Positions 15,421 to 27,813 of a stretch of 64,000 nucleotides of DNA are shown one piece after another (within the stretch, counting starts at the first letter, position 1; every line of letters starts with the position of its first letter). The DNA lies in NCBI RefSeq assembly GCF_036669915.1, contig NC_089323.1, positions 18,774,587 to 18,838,586 of the forward strand, given 5' to 3'. The stretch comes from Pocillopora verrucosa. Taxonomy: Eukaryota > Cnidaria > Anthozoa > Scleractinia > Pocilloporidae. The notes below the pieces were generated by a model. The model made no database searches. It worked only from the letters and a program-made list of their open reading frames with translations, and was not told the origin of the DNA. A program made the translations under genes and the position numbers.

Positions 15421-18400
15421 CTACTCTCTGAACATCAAAAACGATTCAAGTTTCTTTTCATGTTCTACAGCCATTGATAGGTTCCTGTGAAATAAAAGAC
15501 ATTGACAGGGATTGTCAGTTCTAAGTCCCTTTGAGGAGTCAAAAGAAGCCCAAGCTAGCACAATGAGCCTCCGTAGATATGCAAACACCTTTACGTTGTG
15601 CCATTGGGCGAAATATTTGTATGGGAATAAACGGTCGCTTTGTCAACCTTAAAAATTTAAACTAGTTTATCCTTTAAACTCCCATGAGTGACCAAGATAG
15701 AATTTCTCCCTACAATATCTATACAATATCAACCAGATAAGTGATGAGAATAAAGAAAAAGATCAAGTTAGGGATAATTTGTTGATCAAATACTAGATTA
15801 TCGGAACTAACTTTATGAGAATTGTATGGTTGACAGTATGGAGAATTACAAATTTGATCTGGGTGTTAAAGGGTTAAGGAACGACCACTGTGACAAGGTA
15901 AGTTTGACTTTAATCAAAACTAGCTTAGATTTTTTAAGTCGAGAGTGCGATCATTTATTCTCAAACAAATCCTTATAATTCGCCAATTGCGCAACGTTTT
16001 GATTGCGGGTCATTCTGTGAGCTCAGGCTATCTGTGGTGTGAGCATCAAAAATAGGGAAGTAGTTTAAAAACGTATCATCACAAGTTGAAGAAATAGATA
16101 GCGATCCGTTCTAATTTGCGACAAAAACATCTATAATGAGAGGGAGAGGTCGAACTTACCGTAAATGTTCATGGAAAATTTTGGTTATTCTGTAGATCGA
16201 AGACACGAGTGCTACAAAAATTAAAATGAAAAACATATTTATAAATACAAACTACACGAAAGAGAAGTGATAAACAGAAACCAGTTCAAAGCAAGTGAGA
16301 ACGAATTCCTTCCGACGCGTAAAGTTGCGGCAAGGCTTCTCGAACAAGAAAACCTTTGGATATTTCTTTGTGAAGTTACACGATGAAAGGAAAGATTTTA
16401 CAACACTTCAGGCGTTATTTTGAGTTAGGAGCGCTTAACTTGGCCACACTTTTGCGCTACCATGTTTAGCGCTCAAACCGAAGAAAAAAAACACCTAAAT
16501 TTGTACTCGCAGATTGCGAGGAACAAATCTCCATTGGTTCAGACTGCATTTGGATTGAGTATCGCACGAGCAAAAGCAACGTGATCGCAAAAGCCAATCA
16601 GAACAAGGGAAAATATGGCAAGGAGTAAGAACAAGCAATCTAAATGAAGCGCGGGAAAACGTGTTCTACCAAGTTTTCTAGATCAATCACAGAACGTGGT
16701 TTAGCAGAACTAATACACCCTGGATTAATCGCGAGAAAGCTACTCCGTTTTAAATGCTTTTAAACACTGGACCGTGTATTCTTTCTATAAATTATTTAAG
16801 TTCTTACGATTACAGTGTGAGGAATAAATTTTAATGTCTCTTCTGATGTGCACCATACTTACTTGCTCTTAACTGATACCCTTGTGGCTGAGGAGGTCTG
16901 GGCTGAATCTCTGGTCTTGAGATTAAAGCCAATGATAGCTTTGAGTGTTGGTCCAAAGCCTAAGCGCCAGAAAAAAAAAACGAAAAAAAAAGTAAGTAAT
17001 GCCCAGAGATTATAAACTATAAATTCTCATGGTAATGCAGGTAAGAACGGTTTCTGAGGAACGTTAGACACTGGTGTCAGAAATCAAGCATGTATGTCCC
17101 TAATCAGAAACTAGTGTTCAAAGACGGTACACAGTGTCCACAATCACAAACTTGTCTCCACAATCAGAAGTGCCATAAAGCGAAAATTAACGTCCAAATT
17201 TTGGTCACGAGACTGCAAAAGGGGCCTCTTTCTAAAATTGAAAACTTAAATCGGACAATACTGTCCAAATTTGAAAGCTGGCGTTCAAAATCGGAAAATA
17301 GTATCCAATAAAAATGGAACCATAGTGTCCAAAATCCAAAATACCACACTTGTGTTGAAAATCCAAAATCGGACACTGGGGTCACTAGGGACACTAGGGT
17401 CTAAAGCCCACGAGTGTCTAAAATCAGATACTGTAATGAAGTCCCTGAATGACTCACCTGAAGTAAATTCAAGAGAGAGACGAAAATTTTTGGAAGACTC
17501 TGAAAGAGAAATAAGAATATTATTGGACACTGTTTGACTCCATGACAAAGCCAACAAAATAAAATAACCAGGTTTGTAGATTATACACCACCACAAAAAG
17601 GCATTCACTGAATAGGAAAAAAGACAAATGGAGATTTAATTACCTTTTGTACAACACCATATGTATCTTCTGTATATGATGAAGCAACTAGTCTTGATAG
17701 GGCTAGAAGGACAGAGAGGAAAAAATATATAATTTTAGAGACTGTGCAGAGTGAAAAGGGAATTTGAAGCTTTACACTTAATACTTTAACCCTTTAACTC
17801 CCAAGATCTCAATAGTAATTCTCCTTACTGTCTGCCAAATGATTCCCAATATGTTAGTTTGGAGAATTTGGTATCGGATCAATTAGTAATCCCATAATTG
17901 ATATTTTTCTTTATTCTCATCACTTGCCTGCATGATTTTGTATAGATGTAGTAAGAAGAAATTCTGTCTTGGTCACTCACAGGACTTAAAGGGTTAATAA
18001 CATCTCATGAAGGATTCTTATAAACATTATAATAATTTAGAGTGACACAAACTTAGTCAAGAAAGCATTGTACATGGAATATCAAATTTATAAAAAAAAA
18101 GATTAGAACTTCCTCACCTTCCACAGCCCAAATTTGAAGCTGGCAATCTGCAAAAAGAGCTTGTGTTTGTGTCTCTGGAATCTAACAACAGACCACAGTT
18201 AAATTTGATTACTTGGATACCATCTAGCAAAATGGTGAGATTTTTAAATAGAAATTGAACTAGAAACTCATTGCTTAAATCCTGAACTGTTTTTTTTGAT
18301 AACAATTTTTCACTGGCCCAAATTTACAAAAACAGGACACAAGCAAATTGCTTCAGACAAAAACATGTATTTTTGCAGATCTTATTGAAGGAAAAAAAAC

Positions 18401-21400
18401 ACAAACAAGTGGAGGGGATGCTGTTCCACCTCTTCGATTCCACCCAATCTTCCCCCACCCCCCCCCCCCCAAAAAAAAAGCCCAATTACAACAACAACAA
18501 AAAAAACACCCTTGATGTTTTTACCTTATCAAGCAGAAATCCAATAACGGGTATCTCTTTCAATCTACAAGCAATCTAAATGGACCAAAGACACACAATC
18601 ATGATCAGCAATCAGGAAGCTGGCAAATCAATATCAACTTGGTAACGCTTTTTTACCTCTAAATTTCTATAACTGTAGTTATGAAATTTATGCGAATCAT
18701 TGAAAGGAGAGTCAGCATCTTGCACCTTGAATGTTGAAAATTATAAAAATTCCTATGAATTGTAACCAAGAATTTACTGTTTAAAAAAACTCACCCTGTG
18801 GGGAATCTGGCTGATCTTTGAGACAGAACTGTCGACCTGAAGGAAAACAGAGAGGAGAACCATCTGTAACGGTTTCCTCTTGATCCTTTAACCCTTAAGA
18901 GTGAATCGCTTATAGTTTCTTTTTACATTATCACCCTTGAATCAAATGTAAATGATGATGGAAAAGTGAAGGAAATAAAGGAAATCATCCCCAATTAAAG
19001 GAGCTCCTGATTCTCAAACAAATTCTCCTTGTCAGTACCATAGGAAATGTAAAGAGAAAGTGTGGAGAATATATATGTATATATTAGGAAACACTTGTGA
19101 CACATTGAGAAGGAAAAGTAGGTTATTAATGACTAATAAAGTTCAAAAGTCAAAGCATGTGGTTTGATTGTGGATGTGTTGCGAGTTTGACATTCAACAA
19201 ACACAGGTCTGTTATACACCATTGGACCCCAGCCTTCTTAAGCCATGCTCCTCTAACATAAGTCAAGATTGACATCTGATAACATGGTTATTGCTTGATC
19301 AACAAACAGATACCTATTGTGCCAAAGGGTACGATGACAGTTATCCAAATTTAAATGATCAAAACACCCCACCATCATTGGGTGTTTACAAGACCCCTTC
19401 CAAACACTTCAATGTTGAAAAAAATCTATGGCAAACTACTCTACAATGAATATCAAATTAAATTATAGAATTTTGATTTTTTCACTTCAGCTCACCATTT
19501 CATTCACTCTGCCTTTAAAATGGTTGATGACACCAAAATCTTTCTTGGTTTTGGGAGAGGGTATCTTTTGTGTGTTTTCTAAGAGAACAACAAATATGGC
19601 AATTCTCAGACTCATACCCACTTAACCCTTTAACTCCCAGATCAAATTTGTAATTCTCCTTATTGTCAACCATGTAATTCTTATAATGTTAGTTCAGAGA
19701 ATTTAGTATCGGGTCAACTAATTATCCCCAAATTGATATTTTTCTTTATTCTCATCACTTGGCTAGTTGATACTGTATCGATATTGTAAGGAGAAATTCT
19801 GTTTTGGTCACTCATGGGAGTTAAAGGGTTAAGTTGGAGAGAAAAAAGGTACAGCTATGGACTAACTCATAACCTGCAGATCTGAAAATTTAGGCTGCAT
19901 TTATTAGGTTCATTTTTTGCAATCCACTTCAAATTTTTCCCCAACTCCATTCCCTTGCAACTGATTGTTGACTGTTTCAGTGGTGTTTTTCTTTTTTACC
20001 AGATGTAAGGTAGTTTTGCACATAAAACCAGTGTAAATTAGCTACAAATAGTGCGATGTTACAGTCAAAGCTCTATTATATGGACCTCAATTATCCAGTT
20101 TTTTTAATTACCCAGACTTGATTCTCTGTTCCCATTTCTTTCTTTTGTTGTTGGAGAGCTTTAATAACTAGTGTGTAACTCTTTTTTCAGCAGATGTTGA
20201 CAGTTTATGCACAATAATTTGATCTCATTCACGCATAATTATATTGATAGAGAAACAATATGTATTCCATTTAAAGTTGATCAGTGTTATTTTTGGCTTT
20301 TCATAATCACACAAGTATTTTCACTTGATTGTCTGGACTTTTCAACCCAGTCTCCATAAGTCTAGATAATTGAGGTTCTACTGTATACTTTTAATAGACC
20401 TCACCAGTTTTGTCAGACCAGAGGTAAACTGTTCCTGGTGATGACAGAGACTGATGCCTCCTTGTCACACTTAATGGTGATTGATATGGACTGGATAACA
20501 AAGGAGAGCTTTGTCCTAAGAAAAAAAATTATTCATTTGATAACCATTATGAAGAAGTTCATACCAAAGTTGAAATGAATGCTAAGTTATCATCATTAGG
20601 CCTTCTTTTACTTAAAACAACTTAATCTTACAAATAAACATGGATATGGGGATGCATCTGTAGTTGCAATTAACTTCAGTGATTCTGCGAAAAAGGCTTA
20701 TTCCTTTCACTCCCTTGATCTAATTGGTAATTCTCCTACTGTCTGCCATACAGTTCTTATGATGTCAGTTTGGAGAATTTGGCACTGGGTCAACTAATAA
20801 TCCCCTTATTGATATTTTTTTTCATTCTCATCTCATGTGTGCTTGATATTGAAGTGATCTTGTGAGGAGAAATTCTGTACTTAGTAGGTCACTTATGAGA
20901 GTTAAAGGATTAAGCTGAAGCCATGCAACCATTCCGATACTTCAATTGGTTCTGTTGAAATTTTTGGTCTTGTTAACTTGCCAAGAACTTGAATCACATC
21001 TGCACACTGTCAATTTGCTGGGTACTATTCCCCACTCCCACCTCAGACCACTACACACACTACACACCTGTATGTCCATTGGCATGTCCGTTGACGAGAG
21101 CTGGGCCAAGCACTTTAGGGTCCAACACAGGCTGTTGACGATGAGTTTGCAAAGAAACCTCTGCAGACAGTTTGTGTGTAAGAGATTCAATTAAAGACAG
21201 ACACTCTGTGGATATACTTGTCCAGTTGTCTGGCCGACCACCTGTGAGAAAACATTTCTCATCACTACCACAACCAACTTTAAGGATCTAATATAAAGAC
21301 ACACTTAACCATCTACCAGACCTTGTATAGTGCAGGATTGTAGCTAAGAAATTGGGCTGCTGGTTGAAATTTTAAGAGAAGCAGCTTAAAGATAGCATTC

Positions 21401-24400
21401 AATATCAAACTGTAAGTGTGTAACCTCAGATGTGCCCAATCAACAATTGTCACTTTTCATCCATCAAATTTTGCTGGCAGTTGGCTATTAGCCACAACCC
21501 CAATAGGGTGCCTCTTGATAAGTAACACCTTATTGGGAAATTCAGAAAACTGTGAATACAAGAAACATTTCTGGAATGTGATTTTGTTTCAGAGAACAAG
21601 CTAATCGTACACGAGAAAACTTTTTTAATAAGTTTTCTCATGTAAGCAGTGACAATGATAAATCTGTGATTTCTGGTTTCCTTGCAAATGCTGACCTCCT
21701 GGCATGGGTATGATTGATTATGACACACCAAAAACAATTATGACATAGTCAGCCCTTTCATTTTCCAATATCTTGATGAAATTTCTCCTTACTATCAGTC
21801 ATATATTTCTTACATGAAGTTTGTTCTGAGGTTTGGTGTTGGATCAAATGATAATCACCTAGTTAATAGTTTTTTCGCTATTCTGATCAGTTGTTTGCTT
21901 AATAATATATTGATACTGTAAGGAGAAATTATGTCCTGGTCACTCATGGGAGTGAAAGGGTCAAGCTGGTGGTGATTTTCTGAATTTGACAGAAATATGT
22001 AGTATAAGGTCAAACTGAATTATGGACATGTACCAGAATAGGAAATTTGCATCGTGAACAATAAGGACAGATGCTAAAATAAATCTCACTTGGTTGACTA
22101 AGAGAGAAAATCTGCTTTCTTCTTGTCAGGCTAAACTGGGACAAATGTACCAGGTCAAACAAAGCAAGATACTGTGGAAGAAATAGAAAAATAAAAGTAT
22201 ACACTGAAGAAAAATATACTTTATATGTAATGATTTTGATGAGTAGTCATTGGAAAGTCACACTGAAATGCAAGTATATTCTACAACTCTTAGAAGTGAG
22301 CAAATTGTATCCATTAAGTTTTATATTCACTTTTTACCCCTTTGACTACTACATGTACAAGTAACTAACAACATTACGCCTGAATCAAACATAAAGGTAA
22401 CAAGATTAATTAACCCTTTACACCCTAACATCATTATGTATATTCTCCATACTGTTCTCCCTACATTCTCTAGGTCCTAACAGGGAAAATTTGTAAAACC
22501 ATCAAGAGCTTTCAATTGTTAGTTGCTGATCATTTCCTTTATTCTCACGACTTTAGCCTTTCATTCAGGGGTGATATTGTAGAACCTTGTCACTCTTAGG
22601 GCCTATTTACACGGTACGACTTTGTCGCATGCAACAAGCTTACGACAGGCTTACGACATGAATTGTTTTGTGTAAATCAAACCTACAACTCGCTTACGAC
22701 TCTTAAGTCATGTCGTAAGCCTGTCGTAAGCTTGTCGCATGCGACAAAGTCGTGCCGTGTAAATAGGCCTTTAGAGATTAGATGGTTAAAAGGAAATGAT
22801 CACCAAGTAAAGAAGCTCTCGATTGTTAAACAAATTCTCCTTGCCACACCTTAGGAAATGTATAGAGAACAGTATGGAGACTGTGCATACTTATGTTAAG
22901 GTGCAAACATTTAGATGTACCTTTAATAGTGGGATTGTTTTATTTTTGATCACTACACAAAGACTTTGGTCCTGTTGATGACTAAGTGAATACTCCACTG
23001 GGAATCTGTATATCTGAAATGAAATTTATCCAATAAAATCACAGAAATTAATGTGTACTTTATGTATTGTAACGTTACAATGCATTATAAACTACATGAT
23101 AATTTACATATTTACCTGTGTGTGGAAGATAATAAGAAGTTTGTTACCAAAGGTCCAAACAAACAAAATTAATGACCCAGTTGTCACAAGGTGCCAAAAC
23201 TGGGAAAGGTTCAGAAGGCCTGCTATGGAGTTGAGAGGTGTCACATTTCTGCAAAGTGGGTTTAATAGATGATATTCTTACAATATAAACATGGAAAACA
23301 GAAACTCAGGTAAGTAGAATATTTAGCACTCTTCTAGAATGCTGTTCACCAAGATGAACATGCAAATTTACCTGTCCAAAGAAATATCTAGAATGTTGGC
23401 AGTGGCATCTCTGGGAATATTACCTGTGGTTCAGTAAACAGAAGGATGTCAATGAGATCAAAAACAGCGACTGATTTCAGTTTAGCATCTCTTTCAGCAT
23501 GAATTATAGGATCTTAAACAGCACCAATAAAACATTAAATCAGCTGAACAACCATTGAAAGAAATGTGTGAGGAAAAAAACTTCTTTAAAAGCTTTATGC
23601 AAAAATGTTCCTCTCTGATTGATTACAGGGTTCATTTGTAACTCAAGAAAGCTAAGTATGGAACATGACAAAGAACAAATTGGGAATTTTTTGGGGGTTT
23701 TCAGACATATTGGAAAGAGGGGAAAGCAATAGTGCTAAAGAAAAATTAATCCACCTTTTGCATCTTAATTGACAAATCAATAAGTATGAGAATGATTACA
23801 GGAGCAATTTTTTTAACTGTTTGGGAATCAATTTAATCCCATCATTACTAAAATTTGCATAACATAACTTGTTCTGGTAATCAATTTTGCTTTTATTTTT
23901 TAATGACCATTAACGTGAAGACAAAAGCTAACATTCTAAGCTTTTAAGTTGGATAGGACAAACACCTACCTAAAAAGTAATACAAAAGGTAGTACCATCC
24001 ACATGCCTATGAAAGATAAAAATGGATAAAAATATCATTCACTTAAAAACAACAGTGACAGACCTTGAAGAAGGAGAAGCATCAATCTTTAAGCTCAAGA
24101 GGAGTTTTTCTGCATTCAGTTACTTTTAGCATCATCTAAACACATGATGAGATGGGGGGGGGGGGAGAGGGAGGGAGGGGAAGAATGCTCTATCTCACCT
24201 TTAAGCAGACAATGATACTCTCTTTTACACATGGTCCTACTGACAACTTTATCTGGAACAAGACCTTTTGCTGCTTGTAATAAAAAAAATGGAATTCAAT
24301 GACTGTCCCCTTGACAAATTACATGTAAGGCACAGAGAAATATCATTGATCAACAAATCATACCACAACACAAAATTTGAATAAACCAGACTTCAAATCA

Positions 24401-27400
24401 AATACTAACATGAAGAAAACTCACCTGAACTCGAGGAAATACAAAATGAAATTTCTTTCTCAAGAAGTAATTCAGACTTGTATAAAAACCCTAAAATATC
24501 AACAGATGTTGATAAGAAAGAAACAAATGCCAAAAATACCATAATGTTGGTATCCTTTAAAATGTGGTGTGCATATACATATATATTCAGTTTAAAATTT
24601 ATCATTGTCTTCTTCTGTATCACAATTTGTAGACTTGAATTTATTATCTATTTATTTAATACCTATTTAATGACTATTTAACCCTTTAAATACCAAGATC
24701 TCATTGGCAATTCTCCTTACTGTCTACTATACAGTTCTTGTGATGTTAGCTCAGAGAATTTAGTATTGGATCAACTAATTATCCCAGATTGATATTTTCC
24801 CTAATTCTTGTTGCTTATCTCACTGATAGTATATAAATATTGTAAGGAGAAATTCTGTCTTGGTCACTCATGGGAGGGTTAATATCTATTTATATGTCTA
24901 TATAAGAAACTGCACTCACCAACCATGCTCCAAAAAGAATGCCAAAAACTAGACGCTCATTTAAACAATATTCTTCTGATCTATAGGAATACAAGACCAA
25001 TAAGGTCAATGTTACAAATTACATTTGGTAAGGAATTGTCAACACTGTAAACAATAAACGTTCACATCATTATACAGAAAAAATTATTAATCTTTTGAAC
25101 GATAAATAATATAGAGTCTAATCTCTCATACTGCCAAAAGAACATGTAAGTGGGTTAAAAAGCTGGAGTTTTTCCTGATCAATTTTCAAACTTAATTTTC
25201 ATTCACCATAAATCAACATGCCTCCCTTACGTTTCACATAATATAGTTAAAACATCCTCCTCATCACCAATGATTCCTTGGAAACACCAGGCAGAAAGGC
25301 TCCCACACAATGTGAACAAAAAAATGTGAAACATTCTTGCTGGGTGAAGGGGAAACAACAAGGCTGACATTTGATTCTGATGCGTAACATTTTTAACTGC
25401 AAGACAAAAATTAAAAGTGACTACCACCTAATTTCTCCCTGGGGCTTGCAATATCATCACTGAAACAAAAGTTAAACTCAAGAGAATAGAGAAAACAATC
25501 ACCAACTGAAGAAAATCTTAATTGTTACCAAACAAATTCTCCTTATCAGCACCTTGGGAGATGTAGAGAGAACAGTATGGAGAATATATATGTTGATGTT
25601 AGAAAGTTAAGGGTTAACCTATTTTACTGCCAAAGTTTCAGTACTGAGTCTCCTCTCCATCTGCCCTACATCTCTCATGTCAATTCCATGAAATTTGTGT
25701 TAAATCAAATAATAAAACCCTAGTCGATATTTTCTTCATTTTCATCACTTGTCTGCTGGATAATGCACTGATAATGTAAGGAGAATTTACCTATTTATCA
25801 CTCCTGGAAGTGAAAAGCTCAAGAGAACCAAGATCTGATGAGTCATTTTTTAAAGTATAGTGAAAATTATAACTCAGCCTACCCACCAAACTACCTGTAG
25901 CTAACATGCTTTTATCATAATCACTTAGTATACTAACCAGTATTGAATTTGGAATTTGACAGCGTCACCACAATACTGATAGCTCCATAAAAACAAGTAG
26001 ATACCCAAAATGGAAAGCTTAAAACCAGTGATAAACCACCTTTAAAAAATGATAGAAAGAGGGTATAAATAATATTATCTATTAGCAAGGTATACCTGGG
26101 TCATGCAGCAGTAGTGGTCTACACTACAATAAATTAGCTCACATCACTATATGGTATACTTTTTTCCAAGCACGTACTCAGAGGAAGTTCTACTGCTTTT
26201 ATAAATTTTAATCCCATCATAAGTTTCCATCCCCACATACAGCATTTAATCAGCTTTTTCTTCATTCCTTTTTCTCAATTTGTATTGTAGTAAAAGAAAG
26301 CTATAACAGGGTAATGAACCTCTCTCCTAAAATCTCAGTGGACATTCTCTCTATAAAGGGCTGATGACTTCCTTGTATTTTTCATTCATAGAATCTTAAA
26401 TTTGATCAGTTTATTACCTTCCACTTCATAATCATTTTCACCATTTTCATTATTTTCACAATTACAATGTATTTTTAACCTTTAATGAATTGAAATTGTA
26501 AGGGTAAGTTGCTCACCCCTGGTAGCGGAAGCAGTTAATCTAACAACAGGACATAGTGAACTTGACCAAGGCTGTTTAAGGCCAATATACATTAACTAAA
26601 GCATAATATCCCTTGGTATGGTATTAAATACACACCTGAAATCCAGTTGAAGGGATGAAAAAGATCTACAGATGCTGCTAATGAGGACAGCAATAGTGCA
26701 TGTGGAAGAATAATCATCACCCATGTAACTGCAGCAAAAGTCCTCCACCAAAACTCCTAAGTAAGACACATGGATATACAAACATATTAATCAATTATCA
26801 ATGCTTTAGCTGACAGCCATCTATTCAGTCTATATTACATATACTTATCTCCTGTGACTATAGTAGATATCTGAATAAAGGAGGTAAGTTCGTAAAGAAA
26901 CAATGGTGCAGCATTGGTGGGGATTATAACAAGATAATTTGACTTTGTCAACTGAGTTGATGATGTAAATTAGCCACCATAAAGAGTTTCTAAGCCAAAG
27001 TTCAGGTGGAAACCCTTCATCAGAGCAAGTAAAACAAGGTTAATGCTCAAAATGTCAGCTTAGAAATTATTTATGGCGCTAATTTACGTCATCAACTCAG
27101 TTTGTAATACTTAATTATCTTATTATAGTAGTTACAGCTTTCTACTTTGTCTACAATTGATATAGTCATGTAGATACATTGTAGCTTAATCTACAGTAGA
27201 CAGTTGAGATGTTTGTAATAAATTTTGCCTTTATTGGTAGCTGTATCTACTTTGGACAGTGTAAGAAACTTTTCTTCAATACAGAGTGCAGGTGGCTTTA
27301 TCTGTGGTTGACATAGTACAGCATAGCAGTTAACAGATTGACAGTTTTGTCTACTAAGGATAAATTAAATTGTTTTATGTACTGCAGTCAGTCTGAGTGT

Positions 27401-27618
27401 GGTATACACAAATTAAACGGGTGTTATCATATTTTTGAGTACCTTTTAAGAGAAATATTCGACAAAGTGACTGAATGCTGTTCCTGCATGAAGTTTACAC
27501 CGCTTGGTACAAAATGTACTAAGTCTTCACGCGTTAAAGTGAAACTTACCCCTTCTGTGAACCATTTTACTTTAGAAACTTCTGGACGCGGAGGTTCAGA
27601 CGAATCTGATGGCACCAT
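15421..27618 (-). CDS. NDC1: Transmembrane nucleoporin NDC1 (TMEM48)
   Basis: Twenty-two phase-consistent exons give 609 aa: 27550-27618, 26636-26756, 25938-26039, 25231-25396, 24920-24980, 24425-24490, 24199-24270, 23970-24006, 23372-23423, 23116-23248, 22921-23013, 22090-22171, 21068-21241, 20405-20515, 18795-18836, 18657-18718, 18525-18575, 18118-18181, 17644-17702, 16863-16959, 16160-16211 and 15421-15484. NDC1 anchors the nuclear pore complex in the pore membrane. The first ~270 residues contain six or so hydrophobic helices. Diagnostic stretches are DLFHPFNWIS, NSIAGLLNLSQFWH, RRKQIFSLSQPS.RPDNWTS, QIWAVEALSRLVASS, TYGVVQK, SSIYRITKIF and the end KKLESFLMFRE. Exon 1 (MVPSDSSEPP start) and the exon 15/16 junctions are the least certain. 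It shares a 187-bp divergent promoter with EMC1. Confidence 0.93.
15666..15877 (+). repeat. Family A element in NDC1 intron 21
   Basis: Nearly full length, with CCTTTAAACTCCCATGAGTG at one end and GTTAAAGGGTTAA at the other. Confidence 0.75.
17060..17440. repeat. Minisatellite in NDC1 intron 19, same family as 11-kb array
   Basis: Diverged tandem units around GTCCAAAATCGGACACT, the reverse complement of the 11235-12252 unit, between NDC1 exons at 16959 and 17644. Units are more degenerate than in the 11-kb array and several are interrupted. Confidence 0.8.
17786..17997 (-). repeat. Family A element in NDC1 intron 18
   Basis: Full length with near-perfect ends TTAACCCTTTAACTCCCA and CTTAAAGGGTTAA. 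Confidence 0.8.
18888..19090 (+). repeat. Family B element in NDC1 intron 14, 3' end decayed
   Basis: Starts TTAACCCTTAAGAGTGAATC and keeps CAAATTCTCCTTGTCAGTAC, but lacks the usual closing TAAAGGGTTAA. Confidence 0.65.
19622..19832 (-). repeat. Family A element in NDC1 intron 14
   Basis: Intact inverted ends TTAACCCTTTAACTCCCAG and GGGAGTTAAAGGGTTAA, one of the best-preserved copies. Confidence 0.85.
20701..20913 (-). repeat. Family A element in NDC1 intron 13
   Basis: Full-length but with diverged ends (CCTTTCACTCCC and GTTAAAGGATTAA). Confidence 0.7.
21749..21963 (-). repeat. Family A element in NDC1 intron 12, diverged
   Basis: Keeps TACTGTAAGGAGAAATT and CACTCATGGGAGTGAAAGGG at one end; the other end is degraded. 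Confidence 0.65.
22335..22910. mobile_element. Three-level nest of inverted-repeat elements in NDC1 intron 11
   Basis: An outer forward family B copy is split after CATAAAGGTAACAAGATTAA (about 22410) and resumes at AAAGGAAATGATCACCAAG (about 22790). Between them lies an inverted family B copy starting TTAACCCTTTACACCC. That copy is itself interrupted after CACTCTTAG by a palindromic element at 22600-22769. Confidence 0.7.
22600..22769. mobile_element. Short non-autonomous element with 62-bp terminal inverted repeats
   Basis: Arms 22600-22661 and 22708-22769 are inverted repeats with only two mismatches in 62 positions. They begin GGCCTATTTACACGG and contain the internal direct repeat CTTACGACA. 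The 46-bp centre has no coding potential. High arm identity implies a recent insertion. Superfamily not assigned. Confidence 0.85.
24678..24892 (-). repeat. Family A element in NDC1 intron 5
   Basis: Starts TTTAACCCTTTAAATACCAAG and ends CTCATGGGAGGGTTAA, missing a few bases of the terminal repeat. Confidence 0.75.
25411..25617 (+). repeat. Family B element beside an NDC1 exon
   Basis: Begins about 15 bp upstream of the splice acceptor of the exon at 25231-25396 and ends AAGTTAAGGGTTAA. Confidence 0.65.
26926..27127. mobile_element. Fold-back element in NDC1 intron 1
   Basis: Two arms of about 65 bp (26926-26995 and 27057-27127) are inverted repeats sharing CAACTGAGTTGATGA.GTAAA and TTTCTAAGC. 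The roughly 60-bp loop reads CCCTTCATCAGAGC then GCTCAAAATGTCAGC. The short pairing GAGC/GCTC followed by an AAA.GTC segment resembles terminal sequences of Penelope-like elements, but no coding remnant is present. Confidence 0.6.
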
Positions 27619-27805
27619 TCCTTATTCAATTTAAATTATAATCTTTCAAGAGGTTTTAGTCGACAGGAAACGTTTCCAGAATCAAATCTCTCCAGACTTC
27701 AAACCACGCGCCATTTTACCTTCGTCCTTAGTAGCCTAGCCTTAAAGACCAATTGGCTTTGTAGCCAGGCTTCTCAGTAGCCTCGCCTTTGCAGGTGCTC
27801 TCAAG
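27619..27805. promoter_or_regulatory. Bidirectional promoter, NDC1 / EMC1
   Basis: Only 187 bp separate the two divergent start codons. It holds a CCAAT-like CAATTGG (about 27751) and no clear TATA box, as usual for housekeeping divergent promoters. Confidence 0.65.
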
Positions 27806-27813
27806 ATGGCGGC
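27803..27813 (+). promoter_or_regulatory. YY1-type motif over the EMC1 start codon
   Basis: AAGATGGCGGC matches the metazoan YY1 consensus, which often overlaps the first ATG of housekeeping genes. Binding is inferred. Confidence 0.45.

Noticed and set aside
24149-24180. G-run and GGGA-rich tract in NDC1 intron 7
   Set aside because: A simple homopolymer/microsatellite; could form a quadruplex but has no further structure or conservation evidence.
27338-27634. 98-residue plus-strand frame upstream of EMC1
   Set aside because: It overlaps NDC1 exon 1 in antisense; the minus-strand reading joins to the NDC1 exon at 26636-26756 in phase.
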